NCBI GenBank assembly: GCA_965140775.1
Contig: OZ223471.1
Span: forward strand, 2,728,001 to 2,792,000
Direction of reading: 5' to 3'
DNA: 64,000 nucleotides
Origin: UBA6244 sp965140775
Lineage (GTDB): Bacteria > Bacteroidota > Bacteroidia > Bacteroidales > F082
The notes under the pieces are model-generated. The model was not told where the DNA came from, searched no databases, and saw nothing but the letters and a program-made list of their open reading frames with translations. The translations under genes were made by a program, and so were the position numbers. Of this stretch, positions 27,701-36,486 are shown piece by piece (position 1 is the stretch's first letter; every line of letters begins with the position of its first letter).

Positions 27701-28584
27701 TGGACGACGAAATGCATAATTTACATAATTTTTTTAGCGAAGAAGCCGAAAACAAAGGCCTTCGCTTGTTGCTCGCCACAAAACCCACTCCTTATCCCAC
27801 CATCATCAAAACCGACCGCAATAAATTCAATTCCATTGTCAGCAACCTCATTAAAAACGCCATCAAATACACCCATGCGGGAACCATTTCTGTGGGATAC
27901 ACCCAAACGGAAGAGGCTGTGAAATTTTTCGTCAGCGATACCGGAATTGGAATTCCGTCGAATCGCCAGAAAGCCATTTTCGAGCGTTTTGTTCAAGCCG
28001 ACATTCATGATACCAAAGTTTTTGAAGGTGCAGGACTGGGACTGGCCATCACCAAAGCTTACGTGGAAATGCTGGGTGGCAACATTTGGCTGACTTCCGT
28101 CGAAAACGAAGGTTCACACTTTTATTTTACCTTGCCACACGAAGATGCCAAATCAGAAAAAAAGGAGCCCTACTCCACTCCTTTAGTTAGTGCGGTGTCG
28201 CCTCCCCTTAAAAAGCTCAACATCCTGATAGCTGAAGACGACGAGGTAAGTTTCCTGCACCTGAAAATTCTGTTAAAAGAATTTGCCGGCACCACTAATC
28301 AAGTACGTACAGGAACAGATGCAATTGAATTTTTTAAAACACATCCCGAAACCCACCTGATTCTGATGGATTTAAAAATGCCCGAAATGAATGGTTACGA
28401 AGCCACACGAAAAATCAGATCACTCAACACTACCATCCCCATAATCGCTCAAACTGCCTATGCGCTCACAGGCGACCGCGAAAAAGCTTTCGATGCCGGA
28501 TGTACCGGTTATATCACCAAGCCCATCGACAAGGGCGAACTTTTCGCAGTAATGCACGACGTTTTTAATCAACTTTCTGTATGA
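24757..28584 (+). CDS. Multi-PAS hybrid sensor histidine kinase with C-terminal receiver
   Basis: The 1275-residue protein has no signal peptide or membrane segment, so it is probably cytosolic. It carries about seven successive PAS/PAC modules (about residues 5-125, 135-255, 260-380, 385-505, 510-635, 650-770 and 775-900), most ending in a 'DITExK' motif. The dimerisation/phosphoacceptor helix has FLANMSHEIRTPMNGI (His about 915). The ATPase has DTGIGIP and GAGLGLAI. A receiver domain with LILMDLKMPEMNGYEA (Asp about 1205) ends the protein. The receiver Asp, the Lys (TKPI) and the acidic pair (EDDE) are present, so an internal phosphorelay is plausible. It overlaps the next kinase by 4 bp. 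Sensed signal unknown. Confidence 0.92.
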   Translation: MTELNDHLYKKLLNLSTQAMALTDREGYIHYVNRACTDLFDFTDEEMIGNRFIDLLRKEDEQPYQALYHRLFTEPVSNNSLELDLETAKGKTCSVIVRFDFVLENDQKSAMICIFEDNTERNKILRNLEINDERYRKAQKLGNVGNWEYHLQTNEIWGSDQAKRIYGFDPQTDLFALEEVESCIIERERVHQALVDLVEKNKPYQLEFEIIPKDSKNPRTIVSQAIMEYDDRGKPLKITGVIHDVTEQKEVERRLAQQQYYLEKAQELGKIGTWELHLENGQLSWTDMTYDIFGIPVGTPVSYEKFLSYVHPDDRKYVNDSWDAALKGEPYDIEHRILVFEEVKWVREKASIKFDAKNRPISAIGFIQDINYRKYAELELAEKEESYRTLLENIGAGVGYYDLEGRVILFNKRAAQNMGGVPGDFTNKSMTELFGEEDGRYYLNRIHEASRTEGLTEYIDQITISGKSRWYHSIYTKIHNISGEIIGVQIISHDITKIKETEEALRNSEERLALIIKGTNEAPWDWDMAKKQIYYSPQWWKQMGYQPNELPADEQLWYQLTHPEDKPKIDEQLANATNSDMESYEIEFRMQHKDGHYVPILSRGIILRDEQGNILRLAGSNMDLTEQKKTQAEIFNAKEKAERYLDMADSMFVSLDTQGNIAMLNQKALEILEYKSHELLGKNWFDNCIPKHMADLVKDTFAQLVKGHHEEFKYFENEIVSKSGTLKTIAWHNSYLHTPACEIEYLLSSGIDITDIKTAQSELRESQERYNLAMQASKDGIFDWNLITNEIYYSPGWKSMLGYAYHEVPNDFSIWESNTHPDDVKRSWEMQQRVVNREIDRFEMEFRMRHKAGHWVDILSRAEAAFDEHGKAIRMVGTHVDISQMKKVEKELLEAKLRAEESDQLKSAFLANMSHEIRTPMNGILGFTNLLREPNLRGDKQQYYIDIIQKSGMRMLDTVNDLIDISRIETGQVDIIMEQVNVDDEMHNLHNFFSEEAENKGLRLLLATKPTPYPTIIKTDRNKFNSIVSNLIKNAIKYTHAGTISVGYTQTEEAVKFFVSDTGIGIPSNRQKAIFERFVQADIHDTKVFEGAGLGLAITKAYVEMLGGNIWLTSVENEGSHFYFTLPHEDAKSEKKEPYSTPLVSAVSPPLKKLNILIAEDDEVSFLHLKILLKEFAGTTNQVRTGTDAIEFFKTHPETHLILMDLKMPEMNGYEATRKIRSLNTTIPIIAQTAYALTGDREKAFDAGCTGYITKPIDKGELFAVMHDVFNQLSV

Positions 28585-30155
28585 AAAGCCTCTCTTTGGA
28601 AGAAATAATGGCAGAAAACTTGCGACTGAAAGCCCGCGTTGCAGCCCTGGAAAAAATAGAGTTGGCCTATCAAAATACGGAAAAAGAGTTACGCAAAAGC
28701 GAGGAAAAGTTCAGAACCATCTTCGAGAATACGGGCACGGCAAGTTGCATAATCAACGAAGATGCCATTATTGCAAACGCCAACGCACGCTTCGCGCAAA
28801 TAAGTGGATATACCATCGAGGAGCTCGTGGGTAAAAAATCATGGACCGAATTTGTGGTGGAGGAAGACCTTGAACGCATGTTGGCACAACACCGTTTGCG
28901 CCGGTTGTCGCGCGACGTAGCCCTGAAAAGTTACGAATTTAGGTTTTTGAACAAGAATAAAGAAGTAAGAAACATGCTGCTGGTGATCGACATGATTCCC
29001 AACACCAACCAAAGTATTGCCTCCTTGCTCGACATCACCGAGCGCAAGCAGTTGGAAGTGGAAACCCAGGAAAGCAGGCTGCGGTTCAAAGCCCTGTTCG
29101 ATCAGGCAGCCGATGGCATACTCGTGGGTGTAAGCAATGGTGAAATTATTGAAGCCAACAACAGCATGTGCAAACTTACGGGGTACTCCGAGCAAGAATT
29201 GGTGGGAACCAACATCCAATCGCTTTTCCCGACTGAAGAGCTGATAGCCAAGCCATTGGAATACGATTTGGTAAAAAAGGGCCAACGGGTTATCAATGAG
29301 AGAAATATCGTTGACAAAACAGGAAAGGTGATCCCCGTGGAAATGAGCACCAAAATCCTCGACGATGGAAGGATGCAAGCACTTTTCAGAGATATTACCC
29401 AACGAAAAAAAGCAGAAGAAGAATTAATTGTGGCCAAAGAAAAAGCGGAAGAAAGCGATCGGTTGAAATCTGCCTTTTTGGCCAACATGGGTCATGAAAT
29501 CCGAACGCCCATGAACAGCATTCTGGGTTTTGCCAACCTGTTGTCGTCTTCCACCATCAGTATCGAAAAACAAAAAAAGTATGTGGAGGTCATTAAAAAA
29601 AGTGGTCAACGCATGCTCAAAACAGTGAACGACCTCATCGATATCTCACGCATCGAAACAGGACAAGTGGAAGTGGTAACTACTGCCCTGAATGTGAACG
29701 ATGAAATAACCACGCTCGTGGAAATATTTGAGACTGAAGCCAATAATAAAGGAATAGAACTGATTATAAAGCAATTACTCCCTGGCACACGCTCCCATAT
29801 CATCGCTGATCAGGTAAAGCTTAACTCCATACTCACCAACCTCATTATCAACGCCATAAAATACAGCGACCGGGGGTTCATCAAAATAGGATGCCAGACA
29901 AAAGACCAATGGCTTGAGTTTGAAATAGAGGACACCGGAATTGGCATTCCCCTATCTCGACAACAAGCCATTTTCAATCGCTTTGAGCAAGCCGACATCG
30001 AAGACCGGCGCGCCCTCGAGGGTTCGGGATTGGGTTTGGCCATTTCCAAAGCCTATGTGGAAATGCTTGGAGGGAAAATCTGGCTGAAATCTGAAGAAAA
30101 TAAAGGCTCGACATTTTATTTTACAATCCCCTATAAATCAGCAATTCAAAGATAA
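28581..30155 (+). CDS. PAS sensor histidine kinase, cytosolic
   Basis: The start overlaps the stop of the preceding kinase (ATGA), so the two are co-translated. The 524 residues have a short coiled-coil N-terminus, two PAS domains (about 45-160 and 170-290), a HisKA domain with FLANMGHEIRTPMNSI (His about 305; the usual Ser before it is Gly) and an HATPase with DTGIGIP and GSGLGLAI. There is no receiver domain. Its kinase core closely resembles that of the upstream protein, so the two probably arose by duplication. With no receiver of its own, its phosphoryl group may go to the receiver of the upstream protein; that is inference. Confidence 0.92.
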   Translation: MKSLSLEEIMAENLRLKARVAALEKIELAYQNTEKELRKSEEKFRTIFENTGTASCIINEDAIIANANARFAQISGYTIEELVGKKSWTEFVVEEDLERMLAQHRLRRLSRDVALKSYEFRFLNKNKEVRNMLLVIDMIPNTNQSIASLLDITERKQLEVETQESRLRFKALFDQAADGILVGVSNGEIIEANNSMCKLTGYSEQELVGTNIQSLFPTEELIAKPLEYDLVKKGQRVINERNIVDKTGKVIPVEMSTKILDDGRMQALFRDITQRKKAEEELIVAKEKAEESDRLKSAFLANMGHEIRTPMNSILGFANLLSSSTISIEKQKKYVEVIKKSGQRMLKTVNDLIDISRIETGQVEVVTTALNVNDEITTLVEIFETEANNKGIELIIKQLLPGTRSHIIADQVKLNSILTNLIINAIKYSDRGFIKIGCQTKDQWLEFEIEDTGIGIPLSRQQAIFNRFEQADIEDRRALEGSGLGLAISKAYVEMLGGKIWLKSEENKGSTFYFTIPYKSAIQR

Positions 30156-30306
30156 TACAGGAAAAATTCCGGCAATCTGACCCAAAAAACAATAAACAGC
30201 GAATATACTTTCTCAAAATTTGTCCGTAAAACCCTGCAAACAAACAACTTTCATTGTTCCTAAGTTTTTTCGTTTACAAAACGGAGATGGTTAACAATAG
30301 GAATAA

Positions 30307-30516
30307 CTTCAAGCGTGGACGCTTGAAGCAGGCAGATGGATCCCTCTGTATTCCGCTTCAAGCGTCCTCGCTTGAAGCATTGCGATGGACCCCGCTTCAA
30401 GCGTCCACGCTTGAAGCAAAGCCATGGACGCACATTCCACATCAAGCGTCCTCGCTTGAAGTTTGACTCCCGCTTCAAGCGTCCTCGCTTGAAGTTTGAC
30501 TCTCTTCGCTTCAAGC
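30307..30516. repeat. Cluster of CTTCAAGCG(4)CGCTTGAAG palindromes
   Basis: A 22-bp palindrome with perfect 9-bp arms and a 4-nt centre occurs at 30307-30328, 30356-30377, 30395-30416, 30440-30461 (variant CATCAAGCG) and 30473-30494, plus a half copy at 30509-30516. The centres are TGGA, TCCT, TCCA, TCCT and TCCT. Spacing is irregular (17-27 bp). Frames through it encode only repeated peptides and are not genes. It lies in the spacer between the convergent kinase and gcvT genes, a common location for REP-like elements. Confidence 0.85.
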
Positions 30517-30582
30517 AAAGCACCGAACACCAAACAAAAAGCCGACCCCCTCAAGAGCCGGCTTCCAAAAAAAAAAAATATC

Positions 30583-31671
30583 CTATCCCTTATAAAAAGG
30601 TGGACGGGTAACAATGGCCTTGGTGGGCTTGTTACGAATCATGATATAAATCTCCGAACCATCCTTCCAGTAAGGCTTGGTAACATAGGCCATGCCAATA
30701 CCTTTTTTCAACATGGGCGACATGGTTCCCGAGGTAACATGTCCGATTTTATTGCCCTCAGCATCCACCACATCATAATGGTGTCGAGGTATGGCACGGT
30801 CTTCCATCACAAAGCCCTTCAACCGAAACTCCACACCATTGTCTTTTTGCGACTCAAAGAGGGGTCTGTCGATAAAATCATTACCCTCCACAAATTTGGT
30901 AATCCAACCCAATCCGGCCGCAATGGGCGACGTGGTATCGTCAATATCGTTTCCATACAAGTTGAAACCCGACTCCAGCCGCAGCGTATCTCGGGCACCC
31001 AGTCCAATGGGTTTCATTCCAAAAGGTTCACCTGCTTTAAGTACTTCCTTATATATGTTTACGGCATCGGCATTTTTCATATAAATTTCGCATCCTCCTG
31101 AACCTGTGTAGCCTGTGGTAGAAAAAATCACATCCTTCACTCCAGCAAATTCCAACACCTTAAAAGTGTAGTATTCCATGTCTTCCACCGGAGTTGGGGT
31201 GAGCGACTGCATGGCCTTTAAAGCCAGCGGACCCTGAACCGCCAATTGTGAATACTCATCGCTTACATTGGTCAGTTGGGCTCCCATGGTGTTTTGTGCG
31301 CTCACATGAGCAAAATCCTTGTCGATATTGGAGGCATTCACCACCAACAGGTATTTTTCGGCATGAAACCGATACACCAGCAAATCGTCCACAATTCCAC
31401 CTTTGCCGTTGGGGAAACAACTGTATTGTACTTTTCCGTCGAACAAAGCAGCCACGTCATTGGAAGTAACTTTCTGAACCAACTCGAATGCCTTGGGTCC
31501 TTCCACCCAAAATTCGCCCATATGCGACACATCAAATACACCCAATTTCTCTCTTACGGTTTCGTGCTCAATGTTGATTCCCTCAAATTGAACGGGCATG
31601 TCGAATCCCACGAATTCAACCATTTTAGCACCCATCTCGCGGTGCATGGCATTCAAAGCTGTTTTTTTCAT
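30583..31671 (-). CDS. gcvT: Glycine cleavage system aminomethyltransferase (T protein)
   Basis: GcvT moves the methylene group from the lipoyl arm of H protein to tetrahydrofolate, releasing ammonia. The 362-residue protein has the expected length. The folate-binding fold is visible in GVFDVSHMGEFWVEGP (about 42-57), NANDVAAL-like core residues, the region GYTGSGGCEIYM, LGARDTLRLESG and the C-terminal GxVTSGTMSP motif. A TAATTTTG box lies at 31697-31704 on the same strand. The other glycine-cleavage genes (gcvH, gcvP) are not in the window. No anomalies. Confidence 0.95.
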   Translation of the reverse strand: MKKTALNAMHREMGAKMVEFVGFDMPVQFEGINIEHETVREKLGVFDVSHMGEFWVEGPKAFELVQKVTSNDVAALFDGKVQYSCFPNGKGGIVDDLLVYRFHAEKYLLVVNASNIDKDFAHVSAQNTMGAQLTNVSDEYSQLAVQGPLALKAMQSLTPTPVEDMEYYTFKVLEFAGVKDVIFSTTGYTGSGGCEIYMKNADAVNIYKEVLKAGEPFGMKPIGLGARDTLRLESGFNLYGNDIDDTTSPIAAGLGWITKFVEGNDFIDRPLFESQKDNGVEFRLKGFVMEDRAIPRHHYDVVDAEGNKIGHVTSGTMSPMLKKGIGMAYVTKPYWKDGSEIYIMIRNKPTKAIVTRPPFYKG

Positions 31672-31696
31672 GACAATATGATTAATTTTATGGCCA

Positions 31697-31704
31697 CAAA
31701 ATTA
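31697..31704 (-). promoter_or_regulatory. Bacteroidota -7 box for gcvT
   Basis: Read on the minus strand, TAATTTTG matches TAnnTTTG, about 26 bp before the gcvT start at 31671. Confidence 0.5.
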
Positions 31705-31734
31705 CGGAATTGATTCAGAACATGAACGGCTTTG

Positions 31735-31752
31735 TTGTGAAAACATTCACAA
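31735..31752. promoter_or_regulatory. Inverted repeat TTGTGAA(4)TTCACAA between gcvT and the S9 peptidase
   Basis: Seven-base arms (31735-31741 and 31746-31752) surround ACA-type spacer bases. It sits in the divergent gap between gcvT and the peptidase gene and could be an operator. Symmetry is the only support. Confidence 0.35.
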
Positions 31753-31896
31753 AATTAAAACCAAAGAAAAAGCAAAAACCTAAATGCATGTTTTCTTGCC
31801 TCAAACATGAATTTTTCAACAAACATTTTTACCTTTACTGCCCGATATTTAAAATGAAAGGAAAATTTTGCCCCAACGATTCAAAAACCTCATGCC

Positions 31897-34032
31897 ATGA
31901 AAAACCAATTTATTCTTTTAATTCTGATTAGTTTAATAATGACAACTGCTTGTATGCAAGAAAAACAGCACACCAACATCAAATATCCGGTGGCTAAAAA
32001 AGTAGATAGCGTGGATGTATATTTTGGTCACCAGGTGGCCGACCCCTACCGCTGGCTCGAAGACGACAATTCGGCTGAAACTGCCGAATGGGTAGCTGCC
32101 GAAAACACCATCACTCAAGACTACCTGGCTACCATTCCCTTTCGGGAAGACCTGAGAAAACGGCTGACCGACATCTGGAACTATCCCAAATATGGTGTAC
32201 CTTTTAAAAAAGGTGACAATTACTTCTACTTTAAAAATGACGGTATCCAAAACCAAAGTGTACTTTATATGCAATCGAGCATCGACGCTCCCGCCGAAAC
32301 CTTGCTCGACCCCAACAAACTCTCCGAAGATGGCACCGTGGCACTGGCATCCATGGGCATCAGTAATGATGGTAAATACCTGGCTTACAGCATTGCCCGA
32401 GCCGGATCCGACTGGAACGAAATTTTTGTGATGGAAATTGCCTCCCGGAAAATCCTCGACGACCACATCCAATGGGTGAAATTTTCGGGTGTTTCCTGGA
32501 AAGGAAATGGATTTTTCTACTCCGGTTACGACAAACCGGCTGAAGGAGAAGAACTTAAAGGACAAAACAGATTCCACAAAGTATTCTATCACGCGCTTGG
32601 AACAAATCAGGATGCGGACCAACTCATCTTCGAAGACAAGAATCAACCTTTGAGAACATTTTACGGATATACCACCGAAGACGAAACATTTTTGCTCATT
32701 AGCGAATCGGAAAGCACCAGCGGAAACAGTTTGTATGCTGCTAAACTTGAGGGTGACAAAAAACCCCAATTCACCAAAATTGCCGAAGGCTTCGACTACG
32801 ACTACAATGTGGTGGACAATATCGGTGACAAATTGCTGATCATGACCAACTTTGAGGCGCCCATGCAAAAACTGATTACCACCCAATACAACAACACCGA
32901 CCCATCAAAATGGGAAACCATCATTCCTGAAAAAGAACAGGTACTGCAAGGAGCAGCATTGGTGGGCGACCAGCTTTTTGCTCAATACCTCGAAGATGCC
33001 CAAAGCAAAGCCTACTTTTATACCCTGAACGGTGAATTTATTCGTGAACTGGAATTGCCTGCCCCCGGAACCCTTAGCGGTTTTAATGGTGAAAAGGGTG
33101 AAACCAAAGCATTCTACGGATTTACTTCTTTTACCTTTCCCTCCAGTGTTTACGAATATGATTTAACCACCGGTGCTTCTCAACTCAGGCATACTTCCGA
33201 AGTAGATTTCAACCCCGACCTGTATCAAACAGAACAGGTATTCTTCTCCAGCAAAGACGGCACAAAGGTTCCTATGTTTATCGTGAGCAAGAAAAATTTG
33301 AACCTGAACAACGACAACCCGGTTTTGCTTTACGGTTATGGTGGTTTCAATATCAGCCTTACCCCCAGTTTCAGTATCAGCAGAGCAGCCTTTTTGGAAC
33401 AAGGCGGTGTTTACGTGATGGTCAACCTGCGTGGTGGCGGTGAATACGGAGAAGAATGGCATAAACAAGGTACCCTCATGAACAAACAAAATGTATTCGA
33501 CGACTTCATCTATGCCGCCAAATATTTAATTAAAAATAAATACACCTCACCCGAAAAACTGGCCATTGCCGGTGGGTCCAACGGAGGTCTGCTTATTGGT
33601 GCCGTCATGACCCAAGAGCCTGAACTGTTTCAGGTGGCCATTCCCATGGTGGGGGTACTCGATATGCTGCGCTACCACAATTTCACCATTGGCTGGGCAT
33701 GGGCCTCCGACTACGGTCGCAGCGACGATAGCGAAGAAATGTTCAACTACCTGTACAGTTATTCCCCGTTGCACAACATCAAACCCGGAGTGGATTATCC
33801 GGCTACTCTGGCCATCACCGCCGATCACGACGACCGCGTGGTACCTGCGCACACCTTTAAGTTTATGGCCACACTGCAAGCCAACGATGGAGGCAAAAAC
33901 CCCATATTGGTGCGCATAGAAACCAAAGCCGGACATGGTGCCGGCAAACCTACTTCCAAACAAATTGATGAAGCTACCGATATGTACAGCTTTATCATGT
34001 ATAATCTGGGGATGCATCCAACGTATAAGTAA
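31897..34032 (+). CDS. Prolyl oligopeptidase family serine peptidase (S9A), lipoprotein
   Basis: This enzyme class cleaves short peptides after proline. The 711 residues begin with a lipoprotein signal (LISLIMTTACMQ), so it is membrane-anchored, either in the periplasm or on the cell surface. A seven-bladed beta-propeller occupies about 65-430, and an alpha/beta-hydrolase domain covers the rest. The catalytic triad is visible: Ser in GGSNGGLL (about 560), Asp in DHDDRVVP (about 644) and His in KAGHGAGKP (about 679). The start context, ACATAAAACATG-like and AT-rich, is unremarkable. It lies between gcvT and the phosphate transporter and is monocistronic. Confidence 0.93.
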   Translation: MKNQFILLILISLIMTTACMQEKQHTNIKYPVAKKVDSVDVYFGHQVADPYRWLEDDNSAETAEWVAAENTITQDYLATIPFREDLRKRLTDIWNYPKYGVPFKKGDNYFYFKNDGIQNQSVLYMQSSIDAPAETLLDPNKLSEDGTVALASMGISNDGKYLAYSIARAGSDWNEIFVMEIASRKILDDHIQWVKFSGVSWKGNGFFYSGYDKPAEGEELKGQNRFHKVFYHALGTNQDADQLIFEDKNQPLRTFYGYTTEDETFLLISESESTSGNSLYAAKLEGDKKPQFTKIAEGFDYDYNVVDNIGDKLLIMTNFEAPMQKLITTQYNNTDPSKWETIIPEKEQVLQGAALVGDQLFAQYLEDAQSKAYFYTLNGEFIRELELPAPGTLSGFNGEKGETKAFYGFTSFTFPSSVYEYDLTTGASQLRHTSEVDFNPDLYQTEQVFFSSKDGTKVPMFIVSKKNLNLNNDNPVLLYGYGGFNISLTPSFSISRAAFLEQGGVYVMVNLRGGGEYGEEWHKQGTLMNKQNVFDDFIYAAKYLIKNKYTSPEKLAIAGGSNGGLLIGAVMTQEPELFQVAIPMVGVLDMLRYHNFTIGWAWASDYGRSDDSEEMFNYLYSYSPLHNIKPGVDYPATLAITADHDDRVVPAHTFKFMATLQANDGGKNPILVRIETKAGHGAGKPTSKQIDEATDMYSFIMYNLGMHPTYK

Positions 34033-34114
34033 CTTAACAATTTCTTAACATAGGGTGCTTCAATAACGCAATTGAATTCAATACTCTTGCATCACATTTC
34101 GTAAAGGATCGACT

Positions 34115-36346
34115 ATGGAAACATTTTATTTGGTAATTGTTGTTTTGCTGTTCATTCTGGCAGCGTCCGACTTGGTGGTTGGCGTAAGTAATGATGCCGT
34201 AAATTTCCTAAACTCAGCCATTGGCGCCAAGGTAGCCCCTTTCAAAATCATCATGTTGATTGCAGGGTTGGGCGTTTTGGTGGGCAGTGTTTTTTCATCA
34301 GGCATGATGGAGGTAGCACGAAAAGGCATCTTCAATCCCGGTGAGTTTTATTTTTCGGAAATCATGCTCATCTTTCTGGCGGTCATGGTTACCGACGTTA
34401 TTTTGCTCGATGCTTATAATACCATCGGCCTGCCCACTTCCACCACCGTTTCCATTGTATTCGAATTGCTGGGAGCAGCCGTGGGTATGGCTACCATAAA
34501 GATTATCAGTAACAGCGAAATCAACAACATCAGCCAGTTTATTAACTCATCCAAAGCGCTGGCCATTATATCGGGAATACTGGTTTCGGTAGTCATTGCC
34601 TTCTCGGTAGGAGCTATCATTCAATACCTTATCCGCATTGCTTTTTCGTTCAACTACAAAAAACGAATGAAGTATTTTGGCGCCATCTGGGGTGGAATTG
34701 CTTTTACGGCACTCACCTATTTCATCCTGATAAAGGGTGCCAAAGGGGCCTCATTTATGTCGGAAGAAACCGTGAACTATTTCCAGCACAATGCCTCCAT
34801 GATTATGTTGGCAAGTTTTGTGGGATGGACCATCCTGCTGCAACTGTTGTATATACTGTTTAAATTTAACGTGCTCAAGGTAATTGTGTTGGTGGGCACC
34901 TTTTCGCTCGCCATGGCTTTCGCCGGAAACGACCTGGTGAATTTCATCGGCGTGCCACTTGCAGGTTATAGCTCTTGGCAAATATTTAGCGGAGCCGAAG
35001 GCGGGGTAGCCAACGATTTTCTGATGACAAGTTTGGCCGGAAAAGTACATACACCCATCATGTTTCTCATTGGTGCAGGTATTGTGATGGTCATCACCCT
35101 GTTCACCTCCAAGAAAGCCAAAAGTGTGGTCAAAACCTCCCTCGACCTGAGCCGTCAGGAAGAAGGCGATGAGCGTTTTAAACCCAATTGGTTTTCGAAA
35201 GCAGTAGTTAGGTCCTCTATGAGTGCCAACAACACCATCCGAAGAGTTCTTCCCAACAGCTTTATTCGTTTCATCGAAAGGCAATTTGAACCCGTAAAAG
35301 AAAAAGTAGTGGAGAAAGATCCGCCTGCTTTTGACCTGATCAGGGCATCGGTAAACCTAACGGTGGCCAGCGTCCTGATTGCCATGGGTACTTCCTTAAA
35401 GCTACCTTTATCCACAACTTACGTAACCTTCATGGTCGCCATGGGAACCTCTCTCTCGGATAAAGCGTGGGACCGCGAAAGTGCAGTTTACAGAATTTCA
35501 GGAGTACTGACAGTTATTGGTGGATGGTTCCTTACGGCCATCAGTGCCTTTACGCTGGCATTTATTGTGGTGTACATCTTTTTCTATGGTCAGATATGGG
35601 GAATTGGCGCCATGATTATCGTGGTACTTTACCTCATCTACAAATCGCACGTTTACCACAAAAAAAGTGAAGCCAACGCTGGTATCGACACCAAAGAGGT
35701 ACAGGAAATGACCGATGAAAACATTGGAGAAAAAACAGTAAAAACGGTCATTAAAAACCTGAAAAAGATTTCACAGTCAACCATTGGCATTGTGGAAGGA
35801 ATCGAAAAAGAAGACCGCAAAATGCTTCGTAAAATTCAACGCGATCTGGATACCACCACCTCCAAAACCAAATACCTCAAAGACCACATCACCGTCATTG
35901 TGGACAAACTTAAAAAGGACTCCACCGACACAGCCTACTATTTTGTGCAAGTACTTGATTATATGCGCGAAATGCTCCATGCCATCAGCTACATCAACAG
36001 GCCGGCCATCGAGCATATTGAGAACAACCACAAACCTTTCAACGTGGAACAAATTGCCGAGTTAAAGCAACTACAGGCCATCCTCACCAAATTTTTGACG
36101 CTGATTATCACCAGCATTGAAACACGCGATTATTCCAAACAGGAAGAAATACAAAACACCCTCCATCAGTACCAACACCTGATTGAGAAGTGCAACAAAA
36201 ATCAAATCAACAGGATTAAAAATGCCAGTTCAGGAACCAAAAACAGCATTTTGTTTTTAAACATCCTCAACGAAAGCAAACACATGGCCTTGATGGGATT
36301 TAATTTGTATAAATCGCAACGCGACTTTGTCACACTTAAAAAATAA
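34115..36346 (+). CDS. pit: PiT-family inorganic phosphate transporter with PhoU-like C-terminus
   Basis: PiT proteins take up phosphate with cations. The N-terminal region has the PiT signature (SNDAVNFLNSAIGA, about 28-41) and a second repeat copy (AFAGNDLVNFIGVPLAGYSS). Across about 500 residues there are roughly eleven membrane helices. The final 200 residues (about 545-740) are cytosolic and helical, with coiled heptads (KTVIKNLKKISQSTIGI to YQHLIEKCN), and look like the PhoU-type DUF47/PhoU domain that regulates phosphate uptake. The fusion puts the transporter and its regulator in one chain, as in a number of Bacteroidota. A strong terminator follows. Confidence 0.9.
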   Translation: METFYLVIVVLLFILAASDLVVGVSNDAVNFLNSAIGAKVAPFKIIMLIAGLGVLVGSVFSSGMMEVARKGIFNPGEFYFSEIMLIFLAVMVTDVILLDAYNTIGLPTSTTVSIVFELLGAAVGMATIKIISNSEINNISQFINSSKALAIISGILVSVVIAFSVGAIIQYLIRIAFSFNYKKRMKYFGAIWGGIAFTALTYFILIKGAKGASFMSEETVNYFQHNASMIMLASFVGWTILLQLLYILFKFNVLKVIVLVGTFSLAMAFAGNDLVNFIGVPLAGYSSWQIFSGAEGGVANDFLMTSLAGKVHTPIMFLIGAGIVMVITLFTSKKAKSVVKTSLDLSRQEEGDERFKPNWFSKAVVRSSMSANNTIRRVLPNSFIRFIERQFEPVKEKVVEKDPPAFDLIRASVNLTVASVLIAMGTSLKLPLSTTYVTFMVAMGTSLSDKAWDRESAVYRISGVLTVIGGWFLTAISAFTLAFIVVYIFFYGQIWGIGAMIIVVLYLIYKSHVYHKKSEANAGIDTKEVQEMTDENIGEKTVKTVIKNLKKISQSTIGIVEGIEKEDRKMLRKIQRDLDTTTSKTKYLKDHITVIVDKLKKDSTDTAYYFVQVLDYMREMLHAISYINRPAIEHIENNHKPFNVEQIAELKQLQAILTKFLTLIITSIETRDYSKQEEIQNTLHQYQHLIEKCNKNQINRIKNASSGTKNSILFLNILNESKHMALMGFNLYKSQRDFVTLKK

Positions 36347-36360
36347 GTTGAACGAAAAAA

Positions 36361-36390
36361 AGGCTGCCCGAAGCGGGCAGCCTTTTTTTT
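36361..36390 (+). terminator. Rho-independent terminator after pit
   Basis: AGGCTGCCCG (36361-36370) pairs perfectly with CGGGCAGCCT (36374-36383) around a 3-nt loop, with a T run to 36390. The upstream A run (36355-36360) would let it act in both directions, so it may also end prmC. Confidence 0.85.
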
Positions 36391-36486
36391 ACTCGATTTC
36401 ATTTGAGCAAAGCAACAACGAGGGTGCTTTGTAGTGTCGTTTAGAGCCACATATGTTATTTCTGATCAAATTCAAACATGCCAGAA

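Noticed and set aside
30307..30516. Possible CRISPR array
   Set aside because: Spacing is irregular (17-27 bp), the repeats are perfect palindromes with variable centres, and no cas genes are near.
30254..30614. Frames on both strands through the 22-bp palindromes
   Set aside because: The peptides are translations of the palindrome and have no homologue-like features.
31933..32886. 317-codon frame on the minus strand inside the prolyl oligopeptidase gene
   Set aside because: It is a shadow: the opposite strand has an intact peptidase with all catalytic residues.
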